A DNA stretch of 64,000 nucleotides from JANXUC01 sp964619065 (lineage in GTDB: Bacteria > Acidobacteriota > Terriglobia > Terriglobales > Acidobacteriaceae). Positions 40,748 through 48,424 of this stretch are shown in pieces. The stretch covers positions 1 to 64,000 of the forward strand of contig CAZUCC010000009.1 of assembly GCA_964619065.1 (NCBI GenBank). The letters are read 5' to 3'. The translations under genes were made by a program, and so were the position numbers. Each line of letters begins with the position of its first letter. Position 1 is the stretch's first letter. Under the pieces are notes generated by a model. That model ran no database searches. It was not told the origin of the DNA and saw only the letters and a program-made list of their open reading frames with translations.

Positions 40748-42247
40748 ATGCACTTCCATTCCCAGGCATCGTTGCAAGCGCACGGGCGAGGACACTCGCA
40801 CCTCCATCATGGGTTGCAACTTTTGCGGACGGCGTTGTTCGGACTCGCGCTTTGTGGATCGGCATCGGCCCAAACTCCCCACCCCGCATTCGCTACCGGC
40901 GTCATCATCCCTGAAGTCGTATGCAGCGCCAACGCAAAACAGAGCTACGCCCTGTACTTGCCTTCGAACTTCTCTGACGCCGGCTTGTCTAGCACTCGCA
41001 CCTGGCCCATCATCTACGTCTTCGATCCCGGTGCCCGAGGTCCAGCCGCCGTGGAAGCGATCCGAACCGCCGCCGAGAAATTCGGCTATATCGTGGCCGC
41101 GTCCAACAATTCCAGAAATGGCGCCAACGGAGGCTCCATGGAAGCCGCGGAAGCTCTCTGGAACGACACGCAGCAGAGATTTTCCCTCGCTGCGCACCGC
41201 CGCTATGTCGCTGGCATGTCGGGAGGCGCTCGCGTCGCCACCCGCATCGCTCTTGCTTGCCAGGACTGCGTGGCGGGCGTGATTGCCAACGCCGCCGGAT
41301 TTCCCATCGGCTCCGAGCCTTCGCGCACTATGAAATTCGCGTATTTCGCGGCGGTTGGGAATGCCGACTTCAACTATTCCGAATTCGTAGGATTGCGGCG
41401 AAAACTCGATGATGCTGGCGCACACTACCGGATTCGCATCTTCGAAGGAAAGCACGGCTGGGCGCCCGCCGAAGTCTGGCTCGAAGCCCTGGACTGGATG
41501 GATCTGCGAGCCATGTCCGCCGGAACGTTAGCGCGCGACCAGCCACGGATTCAAAAAACTCTGGAGGACGAATTGAAAAGGGCGGCCGAATTTCAGTCTG
41601 GGGTTCATGCAAAGGCCAATCCGCTGGAAGCCTTCCGCCAGTATCAGGCCGTGGTGCGCGATTTCGAGGGCTTGGCGGATATCGGCCCCGCGCAAAAGCT
41701 ACTTGCCGAACTGGAAAAGAACAAGGCAGTCACGACTGCGGAAAAGCAGGAGACAGAGGCCATTGCCCAGCAAGCCCGGCTAACCGCGCCAATATCCGTT
41801 CAAATTCAGGCCATCGCCTCCGGCAGCCTCGGCATCACCGACCTGCCAGCTCTCAAACGCGATGTTGCCGAGCTCAAGAAGCGAGCGGCAGAGACACCGA
41901 ACGCAAGCGATTCCAAAACTCTGGTCGTTCACCGCGCACTGGGAGAAGTGCTGGTGCTGGCCTATGAGTCCGGACAAGGCAGCATGGAGCAGAAGAACTA
42001 CCATGCCGCGCAACTCTATTTTGATGTAGCCGCGGCAGGGTCCGAGAATCCCGCATGGGCGCACTACCAGCAGGCCCGCGCTTACGCCATGCTGTCGAAC
42101 AAGAAAGACATGTTCGCGGAGTTGCGCCTTGCGCTGGCAGGAGGCTTCCATGATCCCGCCGCTCTCGAAGCCCCTGAGTTTCAGGCGTATCGCGAACAGC
42201 CCGAGTTCCAGGTCTTCGTGTCCCAGTGGAAACAGGCTGAAAAGTGA
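40748..42247 (+). CDS. Exported alpha/beta hydrolase with helical repeat C-terminus
   Basis: A 499-residue exported protein. The signal peptide includes LLRTALFGLALCGSASAQ; it starts after a histidine-rich stub (MHFHSQASLQAHGRGHSHLH). Residues about 50-260 form an alpha/beta-hydrolase domain: SYALYLPSNF, WPIIYVFDPGARG, and the nucleophile elbow YVAGMSGGARVATRIA (serine near residue 156), plus KHGWAP supplying a likely catalytic histidine. Related to PHB-depolymerase/dienelactone-hydrolase types. Residues 280-499 are helical, with a TPR-like end (LYFDVAAAGSENPAWAHYQQ). An earlier ATG at 40694 is possible but adds no family sequence. Substrate unknown, probably an ester or polymer outside the cell. 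Confidence 0.8.
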   Translation: MHFHSQASLQAHGRGHSHLHHGLQLLRTALFGLALCGSASAQTPHPAFATGVIIPEVVCSANAKQSYALYLPSNFSDAGLSSTRTWPIIYVFDPGARGPAAVEAIRTAAEKFGYIVAASNNSRNGANGGSMEAAEALWNDTQQRFSLAAHRRYVAGMSGGARVATRIALACQDCVAGVIANAAGFPIGSEPSRTMKFAYFAAVGNADFNYSEFVGLRRKLDDAGAHYRIRIFEGKHGWAPAEVWLEALDWMDLRAMSAGTLARDQPRIQKTLEDELKRAAEFQSGVHAKANPLEAFRQYQAVVRDFEGLADIGPAQKLLAELEKNKAVTTAEKQETEAIAQQARLTAPISVQIQAIASGSLGITDLPALKRDVAELKKRAAETPNASDSKTLVVHRALGEVLVLAYESGQGSMEQKNYHAAQLYFDVAAAGSENPAWAHYQQARAYAMLSNKKDMFAELRLALAGGFHDPAALEAPEFQAYREQPEFQVFVSQWKQAEK

Positions 42248-42329
42248 AAATGAAATTGAGTCTGTGACTGGAGTGTGGGCAAAACGATTTGGGGTCGAAC
42301 CAGAATTTCTTGAATCGATTTCAAAGTAA

Positions 42330-43136
42330 CTACGACCGGCCGTCGGGTAGTGGTGCCTTGTCAGCCTCCATGTGCACACGTAAGTCTTGCAGAATTTTCT
42401 TGTTGAAAGACTTGATGTGAATCCCGAAAGCATCCATTTCGATTAGGGCTTGGAACGATTTCCGTCGTTTGCGTGCTTCAAGTTTAGCTTCGGCTTCCTT
42501 GAACGATTCGAACGCAACTAAATCCGCAGGTTGTAAGGCAACGCAATCCTGCCATGCCAGTGGTCTAATCGTTGTGAAGTAATCTTTATAGCGAAATCTT
42601 GGCGCATTCATTAGCGTGTTAAAACCATTAAGAATTGTGGGATCGTATTTGCCGTCACCGCCAGTTCGATCATGGAATAACGTCACCCTAGCAGGCTGAC
42701 CATTCCCACTGGTGTATAAATCCTCTCCAACTGTATACATGACAAATCTCGGGAGCAGTCCGTAGGCAGCCTTCAGTCGGTCATCAGCCCATTCAGGAAA
42801 CACCTCGCATAGATCATCTAGTTCAATCGCGTAAGCAACCGAATGCATTCCCTCGCTACGATTTATGACGCCAAACAATCCACGCACAAAAGTATCGCGT
42901 TCATCCAACGACCAACCTTCAAATTCGTCATGTCGTCCACTGCACGCTGAAGCGTGATAGCGGGAAATGATCGGTCTTCCTTCCCGCGCCAGTCGCCGAT
43001 TGACCGCATCGATCTGTAGCTTCCAAGCCCTGCGCACCTCGTTCCAGACCTTACCCCGAGCTACCAAACAAGAAAATACAAACAGGTTTTGCTTGGCTCC
43101 GTCGTAACTCTCATCCATGTAGCCAGTAAACAACAC
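42330..43136 (-). CDS. DUF3800 protein
   Basis: A 268-residue cytoplasmic protein of the DUF3800 family: it opens with the acidic strand FTGYMDESYDGAKQNLFVFS, has a middle with FVMYTVGEDLY and VTLFHDRTGGDGKYD, and closes with LQPADLVAFESFKEAEAKLE. The scattered acidic residues (DES, HDRTG, PADLVAFE) suit an RNase H-like nuclease fold proposed for this family, which is often found near phage and mobile elements. The gene is AT-richer than its surroundings and is followed upstream by a family 1 repeat, consistent with acquired DNA. No partner gene is adjacent. The biochemical role is not established. Confidence 0.82.
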   Translation of the reverse strand: MLFTGYMDESYDGAKQNLFVFSCLVARGKVWNEVRRAWKLQIDAVNRRLAREGRPIISRYHASACSGRHDEFEGWSLDERDTFVRGLFGVINRSEGMHSVAYAIELDDLCEVFPEWADDRLKAAYGLLPRFVMYTVGEDLYTSGNGQPARVTLFHDRTGGDGKYDPTILNGFNTLMNAPRFRYKDYFTTIRPLAWQDCVALQPADLVAFESFKEAEAKLEARKRRKSFQALIEMDAFGIHIKSFNKKILQDLRVHMEADKAPLPDGRS

Positions 43137-43221
43137 ACGAATGTCCCTCTCTCAAATCCTAGAGGATTGAACGGTCCCCGGAATTCTCATAGCGAATAAA
43201 TTAGGTGCCGAATTTTGGGTA

Positions 43222-43377
43222 GTGGTGCAGTTTGGATATTTCAACAAAGTTGTCATTCCGAAGCGCGGCAGTAGCGCGCGAGGAATCTGCTCTTTTACTG
43301 CCAGGAGCAGATTCCTCGCCGATAGACCTGGCTCGGAATGACAAAGCCAGAGGAGTGTATTTACGAAACTGCACCAC
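43222..43377. repeat. Family 1 interspersed repeat, copy C (156 bp, long form, inverted)
   Basis: Relative to copies A and B this copy lies in opposite orientation. Its ends are GTGGTGCAGTTT and AAACTGCACCAC. It is copy A plus an exact 42-bp insert at 43278-43319 that is itself a hairpin: GCGAGGAATCTGCTC, a 12-base loop, GAGCAGATTCCTCGC. The lengths agree exactly (114 + 42 = 156). The remaining bases of 43137-43512 hold no gene. Confidence 0.88.
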
Positions 43378-43512
43378 GACCCCGACCGTTGCTTTCTTGA
43401 CACCCCGTTTCCTGCCCTTTATCCTAGTAAATTGTACCCCCATAGTTCGCGGCGCCTATATGCGCCAGGCAAGCTGGCTGGGGGCGTAAAGCATTGGGGG
43501 CACGAGAGTTGT

Positions 43513-44064
43513 ATGTTTATCGATATCCACGAGTTGGAGTTGCACCCCGTGGATTTCGAGGAGGAGTTTGGGGCGGGCGTCCTTGACCTTGGTCCGGACT
43601 GTTCGCAGCGTACTCCCCTGAAGACAACGGGCCGGGCTGAGTTGGTTCCCGAGCATCATGGCAAGCATGAAAGGCTCCTGGACATACGCGTTCATGGGGA
43701 CTTTGCCACGACCCTCGAAGTCCCGTGCGCTCGCTGCCTGGAAGCCGTGGTCACCGAGGTCAGCAACCCTTACGATCTGCTCTATCGGCCCGAAGGATCG
43801 GACGCGGGCCAGGAAGAATTGAGCGTAACGGCAGCAGAAGCTGAAATCAGCTACTATGCGGGCAACGGCCTGGAACTGGCGGACGTGCTGCGGGAACAGG
43901 TTCTGCTGGCGGTTCCGCTGAAGATGCTTTGCCGGCCGGATTGTCAAGGGCTTTGCCCTTCCTGCGGGCGTAACCGGAATTTGGAACCGTGCGAGTGCGA
44001 AGAAAAGAGTGAAGACCCGCGCTGGTCGGGATTGAAAGACATTCGCAATCAACTGAAGACTTAA
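43513..44064 (+). CDS. yceD: YceD/DUF177 protein
   Basis: A 183-residue cytoplasmic protein of the DUF177 family, in the usual place upstream of rpmF. It starts MFIDIHELELHPVDFEEEFG and carries the family block EVPCARCLEAVVTEVSNPYD. A C-terminal cysteine cluster (MLCRPDCQGLCPSCGRNRN and CECEE) probably binds zinc. In E. coli and plants the family is linked to 23S rRNA accumulation, which fits its neighbour L32. The frame is open 27 codons further upstream, but M1 at 43513 is where family similarity begins. It leads the yceD-rpmF-plsX-fabD unit. Confidence 0.9.
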   Translation: MFIDIHELELHPVDFEEEFGAGVLDLGPDCSQRTPLKTTGRAELVPEHHGKHERLLDIRVHGDFATTLEVPCARCLEAVVTEVSNPYDLLYRPEGSDAGQEELSVTAAEAEISYYAGNGLELADVLREQVLLAVPLKMLCRPDCQGLCPSCGRNRNLEPCECEEKSEDPRWSGLKDIRNQLKT

Positions 44065-44123
44065 GGCTGCGAGCGCTGCGGCCCGTAAGAAAAGATTCAA
44101 GAAGACAAGAAAAGAGATTTTCG

Positions 44124-44309
44124 ATGCCTAATCCAAAACGACGTCATTCACAGAAACGAACCAGCACGCGCAGGGCGCACGATTTCCTGAGCCAACCCTC
44201 GCTTTCGGATTGTCCGAACTGCCACGAAAAGAAAGCGCCCCACCGCGCCTGCGCGAAGTGCGGCTACTATAAGGGCCGTGAAGTGCTGGTCGTCAAAGAA
44301 GCGAAGTAA
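44124..44309 (+). CDS. rpmF: 50S ribosomal protein L32
   Basis: A 61-residue ribosomal protein of the zinc-containing (C+) type. It begins MPNPKRRHSQKRTSTRRAHD, the family's basic N-terminus, and has two cysteine pairs, CPNC and CAKC, 11 residues apart (ending in CGYYKGREV). It sits 59 bases after yceD and 31 before plsX, the arrangement conserved across bacteria that couples ribosome and membrane-lipid supply. Confidence 0.96.
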   Translation: MPNPKRRHSQKRTSTRRAHDFLSQPSLSDCPNCHEKKAPHRACAKCGYYKGREVLVVKEAK

Positions 44310-44340
44310 AGAAACCAAGTAAGCCCTTCTCCCGAAAAGC

Positions 44341-45429
44341 ATGGCGAGCACCATAGCCCTAGACGCGATGGGTGCCGACAAGGCGCCGAAACCTGAAATT
44401 GAAGGCGCCCTGCAGGCGGCGCGTCAATTCGGGGTGCGTGTGCTGCTCGTCGGACGCGAGGAAATCATTCGCGCCGAGCTCGAACGCCATCCGCACAGCG
44501 ATCTTCCCATCGAAATCGTTCACGCCAGCGAACAAATCACCATGCAAGACAAGGCGGCGCAGGCCGTGCGCGCCAAGCGCGATTCCTCCATGCGGGTAGG
44601 CCTGCGGCTGGTGCGGGAAGGGCGTGCGGCTGGATTCGTAACCGCAGGCAACACGGGCGCGGCCATGGCCACAGCGAAGATGGTATTGGGCGCGTTGCCC
44701 CGCGTGGACCGGCCGGCACTGGCGGCGGTGTTTCCCAATGCCGTGGGAACATGGTCCATCATGCTCGACGTGGGCGCCAACGTGGACTGCAAGCCGGAAA
44801 ACCTGGAGCAGTTCGCCGTGATGGGCGAGATTTATTTTCGCAGCATTTTTGGAACAAGGCGGCCGCGCGTGGGCTTGCTCTCCATTGGCGAGGAAGAAAC
44901 CAAGGGCAACGAACTCACGCGGGCTTCGTTCAAGCTCTTGAAAGAGCTTCCGCTGAACTTCGTGGGCAACGTGGAGGGGCGAGACCTCTACGGCGGACAG
45001 GTGGACGTCATCGTAGCCGACGGGTTCGTGGGCAACGTCGCGCTCAAGATTTCCGAGGGCGTGGTCAATCTGGTGCGCTTCGCGCTCAAAGAATCGCTGC
45101 GGGCAACGATCACGCGGCAGGTCGGATACTTGCTTTCGCGCAGTGCCTTCGCGGACTTCAAGAAACGCCTCGATTACTCGGAATCTGGCGGAGCGCCGCT
45201 ACTGGGACTGAAGGGCGTGTGCATCGTGAGCCATGGATCTTCGAATGCGAACGCGATCAAGAACGCGATTCGCGTGGCATCGGAAGTGGCTTCGGGCAAC
45301 ATCAATCAGCACATCGCAGCGGGATTGGCGGCGATTCCGAAGCGTGCTTCTTCCCCTGGACCTTCAACCGCCGCGACCGGAGCTTCAACGGCTACAGCCG
45401 GAGTTGCAGCCGCGCAATCCGTCGAGTAA
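44341..45429 (+). CDS. plsX: Phosphate acyltransferase PlsX
   Basis: A 362-residue peripheral membrane enzyme that turns acyl-ACP into acyl-phosphate for phospholipid synthesis. Conserved blocks are TIALDAMGADKAPKPEIEGA, GFVTAGNTGAAMATAKMVLG, IMLDVGANVDCKPENLEQFA, VGLLSIGEEETKGNELT, NFVGNVEGRDLYGGQVDVIV, DGFVGNVALK, and GGAPLLGLKGVCIVSHGSSN. The last 30 residues are a low-complexity Ala/Thr tail. It is followed 15 bases later by fabD. Length and motifs are typical. Confidence 0.96.
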   Translation: MASTIALDAMGADKAPKPEIEGALQAARQFGVRVLLVGREEIIRAELERHPHSDLPIEIVHASEQITMQDKAAQAVRAKRDSSMRVGLRLVREGRAAGFVTAGNTGAAMATAKMVLGALPRVDRPALAAVFPNAVGTWSIMLDVGANVDCKPENLEQFAVMGEIYFRSIFGTRRPRVGLLSIGEEETKGNELTRASFKLLKELPLNFVGNVEGRDLYGGQVDVIVADGFVGNVALKISEGVVNLVRFALKESLRATITRQVGYLLSRSAFADFKKRLDYSESGGAPLLGLKGVCIVSHGSSNANAIKNAIRVASEVASGNINQHIAAGLAAIPKRASSPGPSTAATGASTATAGVAAAQSVE

Positions 45430-45444
45430 ACATTCTCCATTTCT

Positions 45445-46389
45445 ATGACAACTTCAACATCTTCTCTGGCATTTCTCTTCCCGGGACAGGGATCGCAAGC
45501 TGTGGGCATGGGCAAGGAACTCACGGAAAAGTACGCCGTTGCCCGGCAGACGTTCGAAGAAGCCGATGCCACACTCGGCCTGCCGCTCTCGCGCCTGTGC
45601 TGGGAAGGACCGGAAGACCAGTTGCGCCGGACCGAGATCACGCAACCGGCCATCCTGACGGTTTCGGTCGCTACCTGGCGCGTGCTGGCTGAACAGGGCG
45701 TCGAACCCGCGTGGGTGGCGGGACACAGCCTCGGCGAATATTCTGCCCACGTTGCGGCAGGAACCCTGAGCTTCGCCGACGCCGTGCGCACGGTCCACAA
45801 CCGCGGACGCTATATGCAGGAAGCGGTACCGGTGGGTGTTGGAGCCATGGCAGCGATCGTGGGGATGAATGTGGAGATGGTGCGGCAGGTGTGCGGCGAT
45901 GCCCAGCAAGGACAAGTTTGCGAACCTGCGAACATGAACTCCCCGGATCAGATCGTTATCTCCGGGCACAAAGCGGCAGTGGAGCGAGCTGTCGCGATGG
46001 CCACCGGGCAGGGTGCAAAGAAGGCCGTACTGCTGTCGGTCAGCGCTCCTTTCCATTGTTCACTGATGCGGCCAGCACAAGAGTGTCTGGCACAGGACTT
46101 GAACGTACTGCACATGCAGAACCCAGCGACGCCGGTGATGTGCAACGTGGATGCAGTCATGGTTGAAACGGCAGATACCAGCCGGGACGCGCTGATTCGC
46201 CAGGTAACGGGCGCTGTGCGCTGGGATGAGTGCGTGCGCGGGCTTATTGCCCAAGGCGTCGAGACATTCGTGGAAGTTGGTCCCGGCAAAGTGCTCTGGG
46301 GGCTCATGCGGCAAATTGATCGCGCAAAAACAGCCTGGCAAACATCCGACGATGCGGCATTGCAGAAAACGCTACAGGGGCTAGCGTAG
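45445..46389 (+). CDS. fabD: Malonyl-CoA--ACP transacylase
   Basis: A 314-residue enzyme that loads malonate onto acyl carrier protein for fatty acid synthesis. It begins with FLFPGQGSQAVGMGKEL, has QPAILTVSVATWRVL, the nucleophile motif GHSLGEYSAHVAAG (serine near residue 94), and later APFHCSLMRPAQECLA with the catalytic histidine. VEVGPGKVLWGLMRQIDR closes the domain. Last gene of the yceD-rpmF-plsX-fabD unit; no fabH, fabG or acpP lies in this window. Its stop abuts the stop of a gene on the other strand. Confidence 0.96.
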   Translation: MTTSTSSLAFLFPGQGSQAVGMGKELTEKYAVARQTFEEADATLGLPLSRLCWEGPEDQLRRTEITQPAILTVSVATWRVLAEQGVEPAWVAGHSLGEYSAHVAAGTLSFADAVRTVHNRGRYMQEAVPVGVGAMAAIVGMNVEMVRQVCGDAQQGQVCEPANMNSPDQIVISGHKAAVERAVAMATGQGAKKAVLLSVSAPFHCSLMRPAQECLAQDLNVLHMQNPATPVMCNVDAVMVETADTSRDALIRQVTGAVRWDECVRGLIAQGVETFVEVGPGKVLWGLMRQIDRAKTAWQTSDDAALQKTLQGLA

Positions 46390-46833
46390 CTAACAGGGCG
46401 GGTAACTGAACGTCTTATCGCGTTTCTCCACCCAGACACGCGCCGGAGTTGCGCGATTGTTGACAACCACCTCTACGACGACGCCGCTGCCGCCTCCGCG
46501 GCATTCTCCCGATGCCCGAATTCTGTGGGTCTTCACCATGCCCCACTCGCCTCCGGGTCCCCAATCCGTGTAAAACTCATTGAAGGGATACCTCTTATAC
46601 TCCTGCGGGTGCTGCTTCCAGGCCGGGTCGTGCATCCAGATGCCGTAGGCGCTTTCAAAATCTTTTTGTTCAAGGGATGTGAAGAACTTGTCCGCAACAT
46701 GCTCCTCGGGCCAGTAGCGGTAGAGCCACACGAGAAAACCTGTAAGCAACAGCAGTAGAACCCCAACGCCGATCTTGATTTTCAGCCGGCGCTCGCGCGT
46801 AGGGTCGTAAGTCGGTGCGTCCATCAGCGTCAT
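46390..46833 (-). CDS. Small membrane-anchored protein of unknown function
   Basis: A 147-residue protein with a cytoplasmic stub (PTYDPTRERRLKIK), one membrane helix at about 21-40 (IGVGVLLLLLTGFLVWLYRY), and an outer domain of about 100 residues beginning PEEHVADKFFTSLEQKDFES and containing WMHDPAWKQHPQEYKRYPFN. The latter pattern resembles small NTF2-like folds that follow a single helix, a frequent type in Acidobacteria. Convergent with fabD; stops adjoin. No catalytic motif recognised. Confidence 0.72.
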   Translation of the reverse strand: MTLMDAPTYDPTRERRLKIKIGVGVLLLLLTGFLVWLYRYWPEEHVADKFFTSLEQKDFESAYGIWMHDPAWKQHPQEYKRYPFNEFYTDWGPGGEWGMVKTHRIRASGECRGGGSGVVVEVVVNNRATPARVWVEKRDKTFSYPPC

Positions 46834-46969
46834 AGCCTCTCCAGCATATACGGAACCCGCCGCCGGGAAAAAGTTCCCTGGCCAGCTTCCTGGGGGGCGG
46901 GCCCCGCTGCAGGCCCCGACACGCTAGAATCGATTCTTTCCACAACCGCAGGAGATCGCAGATCAGCCA

Positions 46970-47470
46970 ATGTCCACAGGCGTAACGCGCGAACAATTTC
47001 GTCAAGCAATGGGAAGCTTCGCCACCGGTGTGACGGTGATCACGGTGGCGGAAGCTGGAGGCGAAGTGCATGGCATGACGGCCAACGCCTTCACCTCGGT
47101 GTCGCTGGATCCGCTGCTGGTGTTGGTGTGCGTTGACCACCAGGCACGCACCCATGCCCACCTGCAACAGAAAAAACGTTTTGGCATCAACGTCCTCTCG
47201 GAGGATCAACGCGCCATCTCGGAGTTTTACGCGCACTCGACGGAGGTGCACCAGCGTGCGGAAGAGGCAGGCGCGCGCTTTGACCACACCGCCCACGGGA
47301 CTCCCGTGCTGCGCGGCGCACTCGCCTATTTGGAGTGCCATCTGCGCCATACGCAGGAGGCGGGTGATCACTCCATCTTTATCGCCGAAGTGGAAGAGGT
47401 CGTAGCTCGCGAAGGAAATCCGCTTCTCTATTTTCGCGGGAAGTATAAGTCTGCGGGAGAAGACATCTGA
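46970..47470 (+). CDS. Flavin reductase-like domain protein
   Basis: A 166-residue FMN-binding split-barrel protein: FRQAMGSFATGVTVITVAEA, HGMTANAFTSVSLDPLLVLV, FGINVLSEDQRAISEFYA, and the final YFRGKYKSAG. These blocks define the flavin reductase family that reduces FMN with NAD(P)H for partner monooxygenases. No monooxygenase gene lies beside it, so the partner is elsewhere or the protein acts alone. Cytoplasmic. The ATG follows an AGGAG about 15 bases upstream, which is a little far. Confidence 0.9.
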   Translation: MSTGVTREQFRQAMGSFATGVTVITVAEAGGEVHGMTANAFTSVSLDPLLVLVCVDHQARTHAHLQQKKRFGINVLSEDQRAISEFYAHSTEVHQRAEEAGARFDHTAHGTPVLRGALAYLECHLRHTQEAGDHSIFIAEVEEVVAREGNPLLYFRGKYKSAGEDI

Positions 47471-47795
47471 ACGGAGTGAGTAAAGGGGTCCTTCGCTGGC
47501 GCTCAGGATGACAACACAAGAGACTTGCACGAAAATCTAGGGATTTTCGCAGGCTGCGACAAGATCGCCCAACCCCCTGGCTATTTACTACAAAGTCAAT
47601 TTAGCAAGGATCCTCCAGAGTTGGAAAACCTATGCAGGCCATACACAACCCTTCTCGGAAGGATCCTTACTTTCCCCTGCTGATGGCTAAGACGGATCAG
47701 GGAGACGTTTTACTAACAGGAAAAATAAATATTTTCGAAACTATTCCGGCGACTCTCGCTATTTTTATGCAGTGAAAAACCTTAGAGAAGAACTG
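47471..47795. other. AT-rich control region upstream of the ECF sigma gene
   Basis: No gene. Near its start lies a short copy of the sequence CCTTCGCTGGCGCTCAGGAT, a dispersed repeat type. Two sites AAGGATCCT at 47606-47614 and 47659-47667 are 53 bases apart, about five helical turns, and could bind a regulator. The last 150 bases are clearly AT-rich. Confidence 0.45.
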
Positions 47796-47825
47796 TTGAC
47801 GAAATATAAAACACACGCGTACCAT
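47796..47825 (+). promoter_or_regulatory. Possible promoter for the ECF sigma gene
   Basis: TTGACG at 47796-47801, an 18-base spacer and TACCAT at 47820-47825, in an AT-rich setting 48 bases before the start codon. The match to the -10 consensus is only moderate. An autoregulated ECF promoter could lie elsewhere in the region. Confidence 0.4.
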
Positions 47826-47872
47826 AAAACAATTATTGGCCTTCCCTTGCGCCTGGCTTTACCAAGTTCGCT

Positions 47873-48424
47873 ATGTGCTCAGAACGCGCTTTGAACCCGG
47901 CACAGATCTTGGGATTCGCTAAGGCTGACGCTCCCCGCAAAATTCCCCTGGAAGAAGTGGTGGTCGAGGCTTATGTCAGCGTGCGTCCGGCGCTGCTGGG
48001 ATATTTGCACCAAATCGTTGGCTCTACAGGCGAGGCGGAAGATCTGGTGCAGATCACGTTCCTGAAGCTGTTCGACCAATTGCGCAACAACACGGAAATT
48101 CGGGAACTGCGTGGTTGGCTGTACAAGGTAGCGCACAACTTGGCCATCGATTCTCTGCGGACCCGGGGACGCGAGGAATCGACTTCGACGGAATGGTTGG
48201 ACGAGCGGAGCATGCCGGGAGACTCCGCTGAGCAGAACATGATTCGCCGGCAGCAGGTGCGGCAGATTCTCGGAGCGCTCAATGAGCGTGAAAGGCACTG
48301 CCTGATGCTGAGGGCTGAGGGGTTGAGCTACAAGGAAATTGCCGTTGTGTTGGAAATCAGTGCCAAGTCCGTGAGCGTTTATCTGGCTCGCGGATTGAAG
48401 AAGATAGAGGGCCGAAGGTCATGA
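47873..48424 (+). CDS. ECF-type RNA polymerase sigma factor
   Basis: A 183-residue sigma-70 family factor of the extracytoplasmic-function group. Region 2 (about 35-100) reads VRPALLGYLHQIVGSTGEAE followed by DLVQITFLKLFDQL and RGWLYKVAHNLAIDSLR. Region 4 (about 125-180) reads ILGALNERERHCLMLRAEGL then SYKEIAVVLEISAKSVSVYL. The stop overlaps the start of the next gene (ATGA), which encodes a zinc-finger membrane protein of anti-sigma type, so the two are a sigma/anti-sigma pair. Target promoters are unknown; the TonB-dependent receptor two genes later is a plausible one. Confidence 0.93.
   Translation: MCSERALNPAQILGFAKADAPRKIPLEEVVVEAYVSVRPALLGYLHQIVGSTGEAEDLVQITFLKLFDQLRNNTEIRELRGWLYKVAHNLAIDSLRTRGREESTSTEWLDERSMPGDSAEQNMIRRQQVRQILGALNERERHCLMLRAEGLSYKEIAVVLEISAKSVSVYLARGLKKIEGRRS

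Noticed and set aside
40499..41455. 318-codon frame on the minus strand
   Set aside because: Shadow of the alpha/beta hydrolase gene, and it overlaps the antitoxin gene in another frame.
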